DNA of 64,000 nt from Rhabdophis nuchalis (GCA_039707465.1 CM077648.1:25606119-25670118); one strand, 5' to 3'. Positions 1-12,552 are shown, counted from the first letter of the stretch. The notes: generated by a model from the sequence alone, not told the origin. Numbers and translations: made by a program.

Positions 1-90
1 TGGTATAGGTTTCCTGCCTAAGCAGGGGGTTGGACTAGAAGACCTCCAAGGTCCCTTCCTATTCTATTCTATTCTATTCTATTCTATTCC
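1..90 (+). repeat. CR1-like LINE 3' tail with (ATTCT)n microsatellite
   Basis: The stretch GGGGGTTGGACTAGAAGACC followed by AAGGTCCCTTCC is the usual end of CR1-type LINEs in reptiles, and the same text ends the longer CR1 copy near 41.9 kb. It runs straight into about six ATTCT units at 58-89. Read on the other strand the unit is AATAG, the pentanucleotide I associate with CR1 tails in snakes. Only the last 50 or so bases of the LINE are in the window. Confidence 0.75.
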
Positions 91-880
91 AACAATGCTC
101 CATCTTTTTTTTAAATGGGGGGGGGGTCTGGTGAAAAAATAACAGAGAGGTTAACTTAAGTACCCAAGAATAGCCCTAACAAAGTTAAAAAAAGTAGTAT
201 CTGTATTGCCTCTACTATATATGATATTCACATGTTTATAAACTAATTGAATAAATGCAGTCTTATGCAAGCTTACCTAAATTATCTTCTGCTATTCAGT
301 GGGGTTTACGTTCAAGTAAGTATGTCTGAGAGTACATCGCTAATTCGTTTTGAATATAGTCATTATTTTTTGGTTTCAAACAGCTTTGTCATGTGATGCA
401 CTTTTCTTTTGGATTCCATGATTAAAAATGTAGGCTAGAGGAAGGGCAGCGTTCAAATTATTCAATACTACTCTGCAAGCAGGAGCTAAATGGCCATTAG
501 GTACATCTTCTGAGCCCTACAGCTAAATTATTCCAGAGTTTTGATGGTACAAACTTATTTGTAGCTAAGGAAGTTTGAAGGACAGGGAAAATACACTGGG
601 ACTCGGGCGAACCCTGAGCTGGGATGCTGAGGAACAGCACATTTCTGGGGGGGGAAAGCAGCAGCATTCTAAAGATCAGATTCTGTCCCAATTTCATGCC
701 AAAAAGTTTTGTCTCTTTAAGGTGGCTTGTCAAAGGGCAAAGAATTTTGCATGCAGGCTTCTCCACCGTCCTCCCCTAACTCGAATGGTTAATTAGGAAA
801 AAAAATGAAGTTTTTCCACTTAATTTTAATAGCTGTGTCAAATCTTCCTCCTCCCCACTCTTCTGTTTAGAATGGGGCTT
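91..880. other. Intergenic, no gene seen
   Basis: AT-rich DNA upstream of the candidate SGMS2 promoter. Short open frames at 497-796 overlap on both strands and show no recognisable motif or family. I see nothing else supportable. Confidence 0.6.
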
Positions 881-884
881 TCCC

Positions 885-1550
885 CCGCCCCTCTTTATAA
901 ATAAAAATAAATAAATATCCGCTCCTCTAGAGGTCTTTAACCGGTTTTTCAAGCCCAGCCTTTGAATAGCGGCAGCGGCGGCGACGGCAACAGCAGCAGC
1001 CAGGGCTCTAGAGTGAGTCACTGTTTGCAAATGGAGTGGGCGTGTGTTTGAATGTAAGAGAATGAATGATGTCAGGAAAAGGCTGTGGTAGACAAGGGAG
1101 GTGGGGACAAGCAAAGAGCATGAAGCTGGCTGAAAACGGAATATTGGTTTCAGAAACAGAAACGGCTTGCTCGCCTGTGGTCTCTGTTTTCCTCTTCTCC
1201 TTCCAGGAGCCGCCCTCAGGCCGTGGAAAGCTCTCCAGCTGTTGCACGGCCGGCCTAACGGTCCATACGGCATTCCCCAGAGGCGGGGAGGGAAAGGTGT
1301 GCCGGCTAGAAGTAACGGGGTGGATGAAAACTGGGAGCGGAAGACGGAGGGTGGGCAAACTTTCTTCTAGCTGTTTCTCCTTGCGGCTATTAGCCCGGAG
1401 ATAGGAGTGTCCCTGTACGTAGCCAGAAGGAGCGGCAAGTACTAAAGAAGCCTGGAAGCTCTAAAAAGAACTCGTTCATGCTGGGTTGTTGGAAGGCTTT
1501 GAGTTCCTGTTCTGAGACTGTTGCCTTCGTTAAAAAAGAGAGAGAGAGGT
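885..1550 (+). promoter_or_regulatory. Candidate SGMS2 promoter and non-coding first exon
   Basis: This patch is clearly richer in G, C and CpG than the AT-rich DNA around it. A TATA-like TATAAATA lies at 896-903, followed by a short CGG/CGA-rich stretch and a splice-donor-like AGA/GTGAGT with GT at 1013-1014. A second strong donor, GAGAG/GTAAGT, has GT at 1549-1550, and a pyrimidine-rich acceptor-like CTTCTCCTTCCAG ends at 1206. SGMS2 in other vertebrates has non-coding 5' exons far upstream of the start codon, so a position 21 kb upstream on the same strand is plausible. The link to SGMS2 is inference; transcript data would decide. Confidence 0.35.
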
Positions 1551-4529
1551 AAGTTCAAGAACTTGATGTGTCAATCAGAGGTTTAGTTCTGGATAAGGAA
1601 AAATGATGCTTCAATTGCTCAGTGTGTTTTCCCTTTAAAGAAAAAGTCAAAGAGCAATTCTTTGGTTATTGGCAGAGAGCAGGTTTATAACAGATTTTTC
1701 TGCTGTAACATATATAAGAGGAATTCTCCTAATGAGGCTGACTTTCAGAGAAGTTTTTTTTTTTTTTTTTTTTACAATTTTGCTGTGTAGGTTAAAAGTT
1801 GTGAAGTACTGTCAAGTATGTTTTCATTAAGGAACTTCCAAAACAGCCAGAAACTTCTTGTTTTGATTTTATTGGTACAAAATATTATAAAAAGTTAAAT
1901 ATAGACATTTCCTTTGGAAACATCTCTTAGAGGTAGAATTGTTCATTTATTGTGAACCAATTCAATTCTAAGACATATCATTGAATTTATTTTCAGGATC
2001 TTGGCAAATGAAGAATGTGTATATTTTAATGGTAATGGGGACAATGCGAAGTAGGGATTGTGAGCATTGATTTTTAGTTTGTTATAAGCACTAATAGCAA
2101 TGTTTGCCACATTCCCATGGTTTTTTATATAATGGACATATTTTGAATATATAATGGTCCTAGAAAATGACCATGTGTCCTTAGAATAAATACAAATGAC
2201 TCTTATTATATTCATGTTAGAAAAAGTATAATTGAAAACAGCTAGTTGTTAGAATTTTCTGTAGGTTGACTTGATTTGATAGACACCTGGAAAACACAGA
2301 CAATGAGTTTTGATAAATGTTATTTGCCTGAAGGCAACTTTCCAAGTACATGTACTTAGTGTACTATAGTGTCATCTGAGAAAGGAACCTGGAGATAATT
2401 CATTCTGTAAAAGTCAATAAACGCTACTTTGGAATGGCTGGAGAATTGCAGCCTGTGTGATAAAACCAGCTGTATGAGGAAGAACACTATAAAAATAGGT
2501 ACATATATAAAAGCAAATAGGTTTCCTGTTATTTTGATGTGTGTACCTTGAAGTGTTATCAGGCTATCCCCAGAAACAAAAAATAGCTTGGAGAGTGCAT
2601 TTATGATGTTTGACATGTTCAATTTTAGCTGTTACATTCTTTTGCTAACTTCATTTAATTATTTTAAAAATATCTAATAAATGCAAATTATGCATGATTG
2701 TTGCCTTACTCTGTACTTACATTGTGGAAGATATAAATGTTCCAGTCTACAATGTTTCTACAAAGGTTATATGTTTGTAACAATTAAGTGCAATATTGTT
2801 AATGCTTTTGGTCATTATTTTTTAATTTGATTGTTTAAGTGCATTATATAAAATATGGCATTTGTTTTAATTGAGAATCAATTTATTTATAGATCCTCTC
2901 AAATTTCCCAGTTTGATTTGTGCAAACATACAATAGATTCAATAGCAATTGTAATGTTTGTCAAAGTATAAGTATCTTTAGATTTCATTCTATCCTCCTG
3001 CAGAAATAAACATTACCCTTTTATGAGGAGAGGTGAAGATATCCAACCCACTATTTTCTAAAATATTTTTATAGTGGAAAATTAAAAACTCATCAGTTAC
3101 GGAAGTAGGATACAATTATGTCGTTTTCATCAATAGAAACACTGAGATCAACATACTTTTCCTTATGTCCTCAAATCTTCTGTGGAGGTTTGGGAAATCT
3201 GAAGCAGGCCAAGAAAAACAAGAGAAATTCAGATAGGGAGAAAAACTCCTTCTTAATGCATTCTGGATTCTCATTCTTTTTTAGGCCAAAAAAAGAAGCA
3301 CATTTGATTCACATTTCAAAATTCATGGCTCAATGTAAACAAGTCATCTGACGTATATGAAAGGGTAACATGAGAAGAAGCCCATAAAGGTGTAACCACT
3401 GAAAGCAATCATAGTTACAAAAATGGATGTTCCTGGATAAGTGGTTTGAATATAGCGGCCAAGTAGACACTCTAAAGTTTTAGTTCTGCCAGCACCAACT
3501 GCTCAGAAAGAATGGAAGCATAGTTAGTGATGCCAACTTTACGTAGATTCCCCTTTCTCCCCTTAGAAATATATACTCAGGAAAGGGAGAAAGTAGATGA
3601 ATTACCCAGAGAATAACTCATTAACTGTTGTCAGCAGGAAAATGCTGATACATGAAATCAAATCAGTTAAGACTTCATGTGATCGTTTCTGCCATCATGG
3701 GATCACTTTCTGAAAATGCATTTAGAATTGGTTCTAAACTTTACTGTAATCGTTAAATAGTTAGTACTGTGTTCATTTTTTAGCAATACTATTTGTTTTT
3801 CTTGACAGTTTTAACAGTTTTAAAACAGTTTTAAAACAAATTTACTTCAGCAGTCAAATGAAAGTGTGAAGTATAAAGAAAAAGATTTTTAGCTCATCTT
3901 TTCTGCCAAGCATTCTGACATCTAATTAGAAATAAGATGCAAAAGAATTTACGCAAAAAAATAAATAACAGAACACTCAAAAATTCCCAGTCCACGAACG
4001 TGTATTTAGTATCACAACCAAGTGCAGAAATGTTTTTTTCATGCAAATACTTCCTCATTATCCATCAAGCATTTTCATTTAGTTCCTTATTTACTGGAAA
4101 ATAGAATAAACAGTTTAATTGGTTTTTTTTTAAATCTTGCTAATCTTTTGTAAATTACCAGAGTTGTATTTGTAGATTGTAAGCCACCACCTAATGCTCT
4201 GGATTTTAATATATCAGAGATAAATTTGATAACAGTTTATTCATAAACAAGGTATTTATTATAATGTCTTTCTATTCATTGATAAAATAATTTTAAAGCA
4301 GGGAAACAACACATTTACAAAAGCAACTATTTTGTAATTAGAATAAATGTCAAATTGAACTCAACTAGTAATTACATGGATAGATCTACATTTTCTTTTC
4401 TTGGCAACAATAAGGAATTGGTTTGTTACCATCCTCTGAGATGTTTTTCAGTTTGCCTGCCCTCTTTTATCTTGATGTTCTCCCATCCAAGAACTGCAGG
4501 TAGTCACAATTTTGCCATCATTTGCTCAG
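1551..4529. other. AT-rich non-coding DNA
   Basis: No supportable gene or recognisable repeat apart from a poly-T run near 1755-1774. If the upstream patch is the SGMS2 promoter this is SGMS2 5' intron. Confidence 0.55.
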
Positions 4530-5100
4530 AGATCATTTGAAGTTATGACAGTGCTGAAGGGCGTAATGACCAGTCCCAAAAGCTATGATGGTTATAGCAC
4601 CCCTGCATTCACATGATCAAAATTCAGGCACTTGGCAGCCCGCTCACACTTATGATTGCATGGTTGCTTCGACCCCCCCTATTGTCCTAACTGTTCCCTG
4701 TCTATGACCTTTGGGCTCCCTGCATACTGTGGCACTTGCTGCCCTGGATAATATTCACTGTCATCTTGCTCCCAACTGCTGATGAGGCATCCCTGCCCTG
4801 GCCCTTTGTGAGGCAGATGCTGGCCACACAAGGCTAACTTTCCAGGCTGCTTGCAGCAATTTCCTTGTGGGGAAGATGGCCTCATGTGGCCAGCAGCTGC
4901 CTTTTGAAGGGCCAGGGTAGGCATATCTTCTCAGCCGTGGGAGAAAGAAGGTGGTGAACAATGACAGGAGTCTTGAAGTGCAAGGCAGTGATGGCGGCTG
5001 AGAGGTAAAGTCACATGATGTTGCGCTTTATAACTATATCATTTAACAATGGAAATTCTGGTCAATATTTTGATTGCAAGTTAAGGATTACCTGTAACCA
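4530..5100. repeat. Degraded interspersed repeat (family with CACATGATCA)
   Basis: Phrases such as GAAGTTATGACAGTGCTGA, a CACATGATCA core and GGCACTTGGCAGC recur at about 8.7, 15.6, 20.1 and 23.5 kb. In the better copies the ends read as complementary versions of GGTAGTCCTCAACT, which suggests a non-autonomous element with inverted ends. I do not give it a family name. Confidence 0.5.
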
Positions 5101-6150
5101 GGTGCAGCCTTGCTAAGTTATTTGTGATTAGTTAAGTCATCTGCTGTAACTATAATTAAAAATTCTTTAAATATACTCATATCAAAAGAGAGCTCAGAAA
5201 TAGGTGGTTTTGGTAGCAATGCCATGAATAATCTTTCCACAGAGATGTAGATTTTTCAATATTGTTAATATTTAGAAAAACTGCAAATATAAGTTCTTTC
5301 AGTGAGCACTTAACTAACATCTTGTGCAGCATTGGATCTTATTTTGGCTTTCTTTGATATTTGTTTTAATTTTAAACATTCAATTAATAATTAATGTTAT
5401 ATTAATTAGTATTCATTTAATTATTATTAATTGAATGTTTAATAATTATTAAATATTGGAAGGGACCTCTAAGCTTGCTTTCTCCTATGTTATTATTCTG
5501 TTATTGTCCTACTGTTTTCTGGTACATGAGCTGTCTAGGCTTTTTTTTTCAAAATGACAGGGGTATAAATATTGCACACACACCCAAAAAACTTTGTTGG
5601 CATCGAAGACTCAACAACAACCATAACCAGGTAATTTAACAACCGTTCCTTTAGTAGGTTATGTCTTCTTATCTGGGTAGATACATCGCAAAGAAGGCAA
5701 TGTAAATCTTTATAGGCAACCCAAAACATGTTGAACTTAACTTAGTAGTGCAATTCTAGTACAACCCAGGTTTAGAATATATAAAGATCTTGATATAATT
5801 GTCCCTTGAACAAGCTATTGATGCAGACATTTTGCACTAGTTTCATTTTCGGGACTTCTGTAAGTATCCCTCCCATTATAGCAATCTCTTTTTAGGTTAC
5901 TTGTGAAGTGACTAGCTGACAGCTGGTGGCTAATGAAGCTCAGGAAGATACTGTTTGCCACTGAAGCCATGAGACTCTATTGGTGATGGGGGTTCTAAAA
6001 GTATTTCTAGATTATCTGTCTGCTCCATTGGGGAGAGCACAGCTCTATCCAAAGCTAGATGAAGAAATCTCTTTCCAAAACACTTCTTTTGTGGTGGGAT
6101 TTCAGCATCAGCTCATTTTACCATTTTCATCACCATCAGTGGTGAATGCA
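5101..6150. other. Non-coding DNA with a short perfect AT palindrome
   Basis: No gene recognised. An 18-base perfect inverted repeat (AAACATTCAATTAATAAT at 5374-5391 against its complement at 5423-5440) lies in an extremely AT-rich stretch. Confidence 0.5.
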
Positions 6151-6154
6151 TTAC

Positions 6155-6358
6155 TGCAGGATAGTTCTTCTGTTACCTGCCAGCTGCCTACAATTTGGCA
6201 GTTCAAATCTCACCAGGCTCAAGGATGACTCAGCCTTCCATCCTTCTAAGATTGGTTAAATGAGGACCCAGATTGTGGAGGGCAATAGGTTGACTCTAAA
6301 CTGCTTAGAGAGGGCTGTAAAAGCACTGTGAAGTGCTATGTCTAAGTGCTTTTGCTAT
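6155..6358 (+). repeat. tRNA-derived SINE, 3' part
   Basis: A decayed B-box-like AGTTCAAATCT is followed by CAGGCTCAAGGATGACTCAGC, GAGGACCCAGATTG and AGAGAGGGCTGTAAAAGCAC, ending in a short ATC repeat. The same body appears on the other strand at 24603-24832. It differs from the Sauria-type SINE found elsewhere in this window. Confidence 0.65.
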
Positions 6359-6410
6359 CATCATCATCATATTTTATCTCCTCACATATAAAGAGTGTGT
6401 GTGTGTATTT

Positions 6411-6714
6411 GTGTCACAACACCCTGGTAAGCCCCACTTTATTTATTTATTTATCAGCATAAAAACGTATCATTCATATATATGTATGTATGAATGTTAG
6501 GTTTTTGAGCTGATCAATAAATAAATCAGGGAGACTAGTATAGATCTATTTCGAGCTTTTTAGCTGTCATCAGCTAGCCATACCCTTATTGGGATTCGAA
6601 CCGGGGTTGTATTACATGCTAGGCAAGAGCCTTTAGCCACTTGAGCCACCAGGTTCTCTTTCTGCTCTTATGTTTCCTCCCTTAATTGGGGCCTAACAGG
6701 GTGTTGTGGAACAA
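6411..6714 (-). mobile_element. tRNA-headed repeat carrying a hammerhead ribozyme
   Basis: The element is bounded by inverted ends: GTGTCACAACACCCTGGTAA at 6411-6430 and its near complement ending at 6714. On the - strand it reads, in order: an A box TGGCTCAAGTGG, a perfect B box GGTTCGAATCC (across 6591-6603), the hammerhead motif at 6533-6579, then a tail with TTATTTATTGATCAGCTC. A and B boxes are the internal RNA polymerase III promoter of tRNA-derived SINEs. The tail and inverted ends are shared with a second copy at about 22.1-22.35 kb. The family name is unknown to me; Penelope-like retroelements are known to carry hammerheads and are one possible relative. Confidence 0.6.
6533..6579 (-). 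ncRNA. Type I hammerhead ribozyme motif
   Basis: On the - strand the invariant core is intact: CUGAUGA at 6573-6567, GAA at 6552-6550, A15.1 at 6549 paired to U16.1 at 6540, and H17 = A at 6539. Stem I pairs 6574-6579 with 6538-6533 (five Watson-Crick pairs and one G-U). Stem II pairs 6565-6562 with 6554-6557 around an AAAA loop, with a C-C mismatch at 10.1/11.1 where G-C is usual. Stem III is ATA/TAT with loop GATC. The expected cleavage is between 6539 and 6538. A as H17 and the 10.1/11.1 mismatch may slow it. Confidence 0.65.
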
Positions 6715-6716
6715 GT

Positions 6717-7704
6717 ATATACTTATCCTCCTGTTTCAGCTGAGCAGGAAGAGAACCTGGTGGCTTATACATACATGTATACACATACACACACACTGTA
6801 TTTTTACACTGTTTTTTTTGGAATATAAGATGCACCTTTTTTCCTCTAAAAAGAAGTTAAAATCAAACTTTACTTTCTTTAAATTGATTTATGCTTCCAG
6901 TTACACTTCAATTTCTTAATTGGCCTTATGTAGTTTCTTTTATTTTATTGGTTTTATTTACAGATTATTTATAGAAAAGCTTTCTGTTTTAAGTAGATAG
7001 TTACGTAGTATATACAGATATTTGGGAACACTATATAAATGTGGAATACATGACACTTCATTTTAATATGGATACAGTGCTGCTGTATGCTAAGCAGATG
7101 CTGGGAGAATGACTTGGAGGATGACTCTTAACAGAGATGCTGCTGTCTTTAAGATCCCAGCCTGTTAGGAGGATTATTGTACCATGGACGTTACTGTCCC
7201 AGATTATTTCAAAAGACATTAAGAATCACAGACAGTACTGTCCCAGCAGATGCTCTGCAATTTATTTAGGAACTGAAACAGGCATTGATAAGAAAGTTTC
7301 TACAAGACAGATAAACTACTGTTTCCTCAAAGCTGCATCTATTCAGAAAGCTATTTAACTATATTGTTCATTGCTGTTTAACTGCAAACTGAGTCTTAGG
7401 CTGAAATCATTTTCAAGCTTACTCCACAATCCTACTGAACTCAGGAAACCTCTGAGTATGTATAAATCAGATGGAAAGCAATTCTATGTTTATTTTTGAG
7501 GAAGTCCCCTATTTTCAAATAAGGCAGCTGATTTTACAGTTTTGTACCTCATTTTTTTCACATGCCTGCCTTTTTACTTCACCGACATTTTCTCAGCTCT
7601 AAACCTTTCTCTCTGAATGTACAATGCAAACTAATTTCTCTTGGAAAATAAATCAAGAAAATAATTCATGAAAAGACATGGGGAGCTCTAGATTTAAAAG
7701 TATG
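6717..7704. other. Non-coding DNA
   Basis: AT-rich with CA/TA microsatellite stretches near 6765-6800. No gene or clear repeat recognised. Confidence 0.5.
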
Positions 7705-7712
7705 AGCTCGGC

Positions 7713-7933
7713 CAGTGATGGCAAACTTTTTAGGCACCAAGTGCCCAAAGTGTGTGCATGCACCCAAACTGCAAGGCATGTGCAGCAGAGACCCAAAGAC
7801 CAGCTCGCTGGCGGGAGGTGTGCACACATGTGCAGAAGAGACACGAAACAGAGCTGGAGCAACAGTATGAGTGTCCACAGAGAAGGCTCTGCCTGCCACC
7901 TCTGGCATGCGTGCCATAGGTTCACCACTACTG
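7713..7933. mobile_element. hAT-type miniature element, CAGTGATGGC family
   Basis: Begins CAGTGATGGCAAACTTTTTAGGC and ends GTGCCATAGGTTCACC..CTG, the inverted ends of a family with four other copies here. This copy has no matching 8-bp target duplication, so one end is probably altered. Confidence 0.6.
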
Positions 7934-8344
7934 ATATAGGAACTCCAATGGAGCACAAGTATGCTGTAAATGAATACTGAAGTATAGTTTTTAGGATCAG
8001 AATTATTTTTAGAATTAATTTACAAATACACAAATGTTTTATTCTTCCAGGAAAAAGTAATTATTTATTGGACTCAAAGTCTGTTGATCAGTTTAGATTT
8101 AATGATGAATGAGTTTAAACAGGACACGAAGTGAGGATTTATATGCATGATTTGTTACGCAACGCATAATAACCTGATTTGCACTTAATTATATTAAGTC
8201 CTAACGAGTGAGTGGAGACATAATGCTGAACAACTCAGCTAATACATTTGCTCTTGAGATTTGAAAGAATGTAGTAAAGTATTAAGTGACACTCTTTCTG
8301 CAACTATTCAAAGCTACAACCAGTAATGAATGACAGCACTGGTC

Positions 8345-8690
8345 CTTGAAGTTTTTATTTATTTTATTTATTTAAATTTATATCCCGCCCTTCTTCACAA
8401 AGGACCCAGGGCGGCGCACAGGAAATTTAAAAACATACAAAATACAATAAATATAATTTAAAAAACTATTAAATAAACCTATCCTGCGCTAAAACCAAAT
8501 TTTAAAAACCCAATTTAAAACTACCTAAAAGTCCCCATGGGAGGTTAGGCTAGGCCGGCTTGTTGAAACAAATATGTCTTAAGACATTGGCGGAAGAGGC
8601 GGAGGTCGGTGATGGTACGTAATTCAGGGGGTAGGTCATTCCAGAGGGCTGGCCCCACCACAGAGAAGGCTCTGACCATCACAGCATCCC
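8345..8690 (-). mobile_element. L2-clade LINE 3' fragment
   Basis: On the - strand a short frame reads RAFSVVGPALWNDLPPELRT and ends LKTYLFQQAGLA, the C-terminal end of L2-clade reverse transcriptase proteins. The 3' untranslated part with CGCCGCCCTGGGTCC and a TTTAAATAAATAAA-like tail lies at 8345-8410. 5'-truncated and dead. Confidence 0.8.
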
Positions 8691-9010
8691 CATGGTCATA
8701 TGACTGCGATTTGGGTGCTTGGCAATTGATGCACAATTATGGTGGTTGAAGCATCTTGTGGTCACATGATCATCATTTACGACCTTTCCTGCTAGTTTCC
8801 AACAAATAAGTCAATGGGGAAGCAGGCAAGTCTCAAGTCACAGTCATGTGATGTGATTAAGAATCACACATTATTCTCTTAAAGATTGTAACTGGACTTG
8901 CTACTCATAAATTAGCATAATGGTATGAGTTTTTGCTTATACCATTGTTGTTTAGCAACAAGGTTACCACTCCCATTTATGACTGAGGAGTAAATGTAAG
9001 GGGGGAGATA
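8691..9010. repeat. Degraded interspersed repeat (CACATGATCA family)
   Basis: Shares CATCCCCATGGTCATATGA, TGGTCACATGATCATC and AAGTCAATGGGGAAG with the copies near 20.1 and 4.5 kb. Confidence 0.5.
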
Positions 9011-9404
9011 GGCAGGCAGATAGATTCAGATACTTATTACACTAATAGATCTGAAAGAATTATGCTGATTGTATCTTATTGTAGAATTTACATTTAATAA
9101 ATGTTACGTATTTATATGCACAGCAAACGTTTTTGGATCTGACAAAAACACCTTTTTTACTTAAAGTAGTAAAAATTAGTGGCTTCATTCATGATTCTTT
9201 TGAAATTTGATTCATCAAGAGTTCATAAATATGTTCTCAATTTCTCTCTATTACCTTTTTTGCAAGTAGAAAGGTCTAAAGCCAGGAAGTCTTAATTTTA
9301 ATTACCTACTTTATTCCTTAAAGAGACAGAGGTTTATAAGTAGTGGAAGATTTTTAAAAAGTTAGATATTTCGGACATAAAGCTGACAAAACTTTGAAGA
9401 GAGG

Positions 9405-9730
9405 CGACATTTATTTATTATTAAATTTATTTTCCACCAATCTCACCTTGTGATTACCCTGGGCAGCTTTCAACATTAGAATGTTTAATTATAAAATATG
9501 TAAATATAATAATAGTAAAACAATAAAACAGTGAAAATAATGAAAGTATAGCAATATGAATTAAAAAATGGTAGGGGTAGCAGCAGGACATAAGGGAAGG
9601 GGAAGTGGGGTCAGTCTAATAGCCATCTCTCATGTGGTACTCCTCCATTGAATTCCCAGGCCAACCAGCAGAGCCAGGTCTTCCTGGACGTTTGCTAAAA
9701 GGAACAGCCGCAAAGAAAAATTGGAGCAGC
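9405..9730 (-). mobile_element. LINE 3' tail (L2-like), degraded
   Basis: TTTATTTATTATTAAATTTA followed by CCCTGGGCAGC and AATAAAAC-type tracts is the inverted tail of an L2-like LINE. A decayed coding remnant follows to about 9730. Confidence 0.45.
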
Positions 9731-10434
9731 ATTACCATATCATCCATGATTTAATGTTTTAGTATAAAAATGTTTTCTTGTGGAATATTTTGAAGTGGAT
9801 GGTTGCCAGTGACTAGCTGATTTGCATTTTGATCTCATATTTAGCACAATTGGATTGCTTGTTGAATTGAATCCAGCTTTTTGGCTGCAAAATGTAAATG
9901 GTGGTTGCCTATCTATGGCACAACTTCCATATGGAGTACACTTGGATTCTTTCTGATTTCTTCCTGGAAATTTGTGGTTTTAAAAACTCTTCATTATGTC
10001 CCTTGTTATATTCTAAATGCTGAAATAGTGTTGGAGGCAGGCAGGTGAACATGGAGATATAGATCTTACTACTTGGCTTCTGATTAATGTTATCCCTTTT
10101 TCTAATAAGATTAGTCCCACTAATACTAGTGTCTATCTGAGTAGGATTCATAGTATACCTACTGTGCTAGATATGGTGGATTAATCAATCATTTGAAGGT
10201 AGGGGAGGTCCCACAAATAATCTGACCCTGCGTCATGAATTGTTGTTCAGCTGATAACCAACATGTTGAATGTATCAGGTAAGCTACTAAAAACCAATGC
10301 ACCTTGTGAAATAGTGGTGCTATATGTGGTGCACCCACAACTACCTATTCCATTGTGTTTTGGACCACTTGCAGCTTCCAGGTGGTCTACTAAGTTAGTT
10401 CCATATAAAACACTACAACAGTAATATATAATAT
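9731..10434. other. Non-coding DNA
   Basis: No supportable gene or repeat. The short frame at 9909-10151 has no recognisable family. Confidence 0.5.
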
Positions 10435-10442
10435 ATATAATA

Positions 10443-10630
10443 CAGGAGTGAAATCAACTTACCTTTGCTACTGGTTTGCAAATGTGAATGCTCGCTTCGC
10501 TCGCACACGTCACCTCTGTGCATATGAAGGACCTTCCGTGCATGCACATAGCATCAAAACCAGGACATGATGATGTCTGGGTGGGTGGGCGCAGCCTCCC
10601 AGTTGTAGGACCGGCTGAATTGCGCCACTG
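10443..10630. mobile_element. hAT miniature element, CAGAGGTGG family
   Basis: 188 bp with ends CAGGAGTG...CGCCACTG and an exact 8-bp target duplication, ATATAATA, at 10435-10442 and 10631-10638. An 8-bp duplication is the hAT signature. Confidence 0.75.
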
Positions 10631-12545
10631 ATATAATATATAAAACAATGATAATCAATTAAATGGCAGTTGTCTTTTTTGTACTTTTAGAGCTAAAATT
10701 CTTGAATAAAAATATTTTTTTCCCCTATAACAATATGCGATAGGTTGGGCTGAGAGAGAACAGCTGGCCCAAAGTCACTTATCGGGTTTACCAAGGGTAA
10801 GATTGGACTAGAAACCCTGTCTCTATATTCCTAGTGCAGTATATATATCACTATCTTGTATTAAGCTATGTAAATTAATTACCATTTTCCGGAAGTAAAA
10901 CCTTTTTAAGAAAGTGTATTAATAAGATTGTCAAACAGGGTTAGAGAATCATGAAAACAGCCTAGATAGCTGCAGCGGCAAGATTTCAGACATCATCTTG
11001 ATTTTCTTTCCTCCCCTGCAGTTGCCTTTATTTTTAAATACAACTAAAACATAAGTCAGTGACTAGAACATACATATATTTTGTACATACTCCATCTGTG
11101 GCCTAATTCCTGGCATTTATACTCAGTGTTAACCAAGCAGATAGGGTGGAAATGTGAAATGTGAAAACCAAAATTGGTTGCGATTACATGCCATCTTAAT
11201 TTATAAACCATGGGTTACAGACTATATTGCTTGAGTTCACAGAATATGTGATACCAAGCAAACCATCTATTTAGACAGATGCAAGGAAAAACATTTACAA
11301 GCCAAATAACATTTTCAAATGTTTGTTCCTAATGAAAATGAAAGACAGTTTTAGAACTGTGTTGTTTTCTCTGAAGTAATATTTCAATAACCATTAAGCT
11401 TTATAGAACATCCTATTAGCCTCCCTAATCAAATATATGACTTCTTGAAAGGCAATCTGTTTCCTAGGAACTGGGGAAAATCATTAGCAAGGGACATAAT
11501 AAATTACTTGGGTCACAACCATTTATTTGAAAATTAAAATAGGATAGTTCTTTGGTACTTAAAGAAAAACACATACATTATGATATAATTGTTTTGTCGA
11601 CTATTCTACACTTGCTTAGAAATTGATATCTTTTAGTTAATGTATAAGATCACTGAATTCAACTGCCCAGATATAGGAGTTATTGAATTAATTCACGTAT
11701 TCCTCATAGCTTATTAATATCTTTCGGAGCATCTTCTCCATCAGTTTTATTAAAGGCTGATATGCCTTCAGGAATATTCTCTTGAGACTTATCTGAATTA
11801 GGCAGTTGTTCTGTTGCAGAGTGGACCAATAACCATTTTTTGAGAACAACAATAGATGATATTGCCTTGTATTCATTGTATTTAATAATAAATTCAACTT
11901 TAGGCAGATTTTCGTGCTGTATTTTAGAAATACTCTTTTCACCATTCTTGTAAGTCCACCTTTCTGTGCAGTTAGTAGCAGAAGCTGTAGTAGCAGAGAT
12001 ATAATACTTGCTTTACAAATGTTGCTGATCCAGCAGAAAATATGATTTTTCTAAGTACTAATTTTCACTCCTTGAGCTAGATACTTTCCCTTAGCCATGT
12101 TATTTTTAAATGTCCAGGAGTACATCATTTTTCCTACTTCAGATGGATTTCACCTTAGGGAAGTTGTCTCACGGGAGTGTAGTGTACATGTTAGCCTGCA
12201 TTGCAATCTGAATAGCATTTGAGCTGTTGCCAAAGTGCCTCAGTCTGAACAAAATCTTTCCAAACTAAATTAGAGTCAAGCATACATGAACATAGGACAG
12301 AAATAGCTTAAGGATGCTGTATAGACATGCCATAAACCTCTGACGGTTGGCCTTCTAGCCACATTAAAAGCTTGATTTAATATCCAATGTTGGCTATTTG
12401 TTACAAAATTTATGAATGAAAACAACTTGACACAAAGATTAGTATTTTGTGAAAATCTGAGTCATTTAATGGCAATGACTGCATATCTTGAATTCTTTGA
12501 ATAGATACTTATCAATGGATAGAAATCGATACAAATTTATATTTA
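10631..12545. other. Non-coding DNA with a SINE relic
   Basis: About 10740-10830 contains GGCCCAAAGTCACTTATCGGG, the inverted core of a common squamate SINE (also seen near 31.15 kb). The rest is AT-rich with no recognisable gene. Confidence 0.5.
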
Positions 12546-12552
12546 AACGTTA

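Noticed and set aside
776..1404. Overlapping open frames of 112-165 codons on both strands
   Set aside because: No recognisable protein family and no codon pattern; the GC-rich candidate promoter explains long frames by chance.
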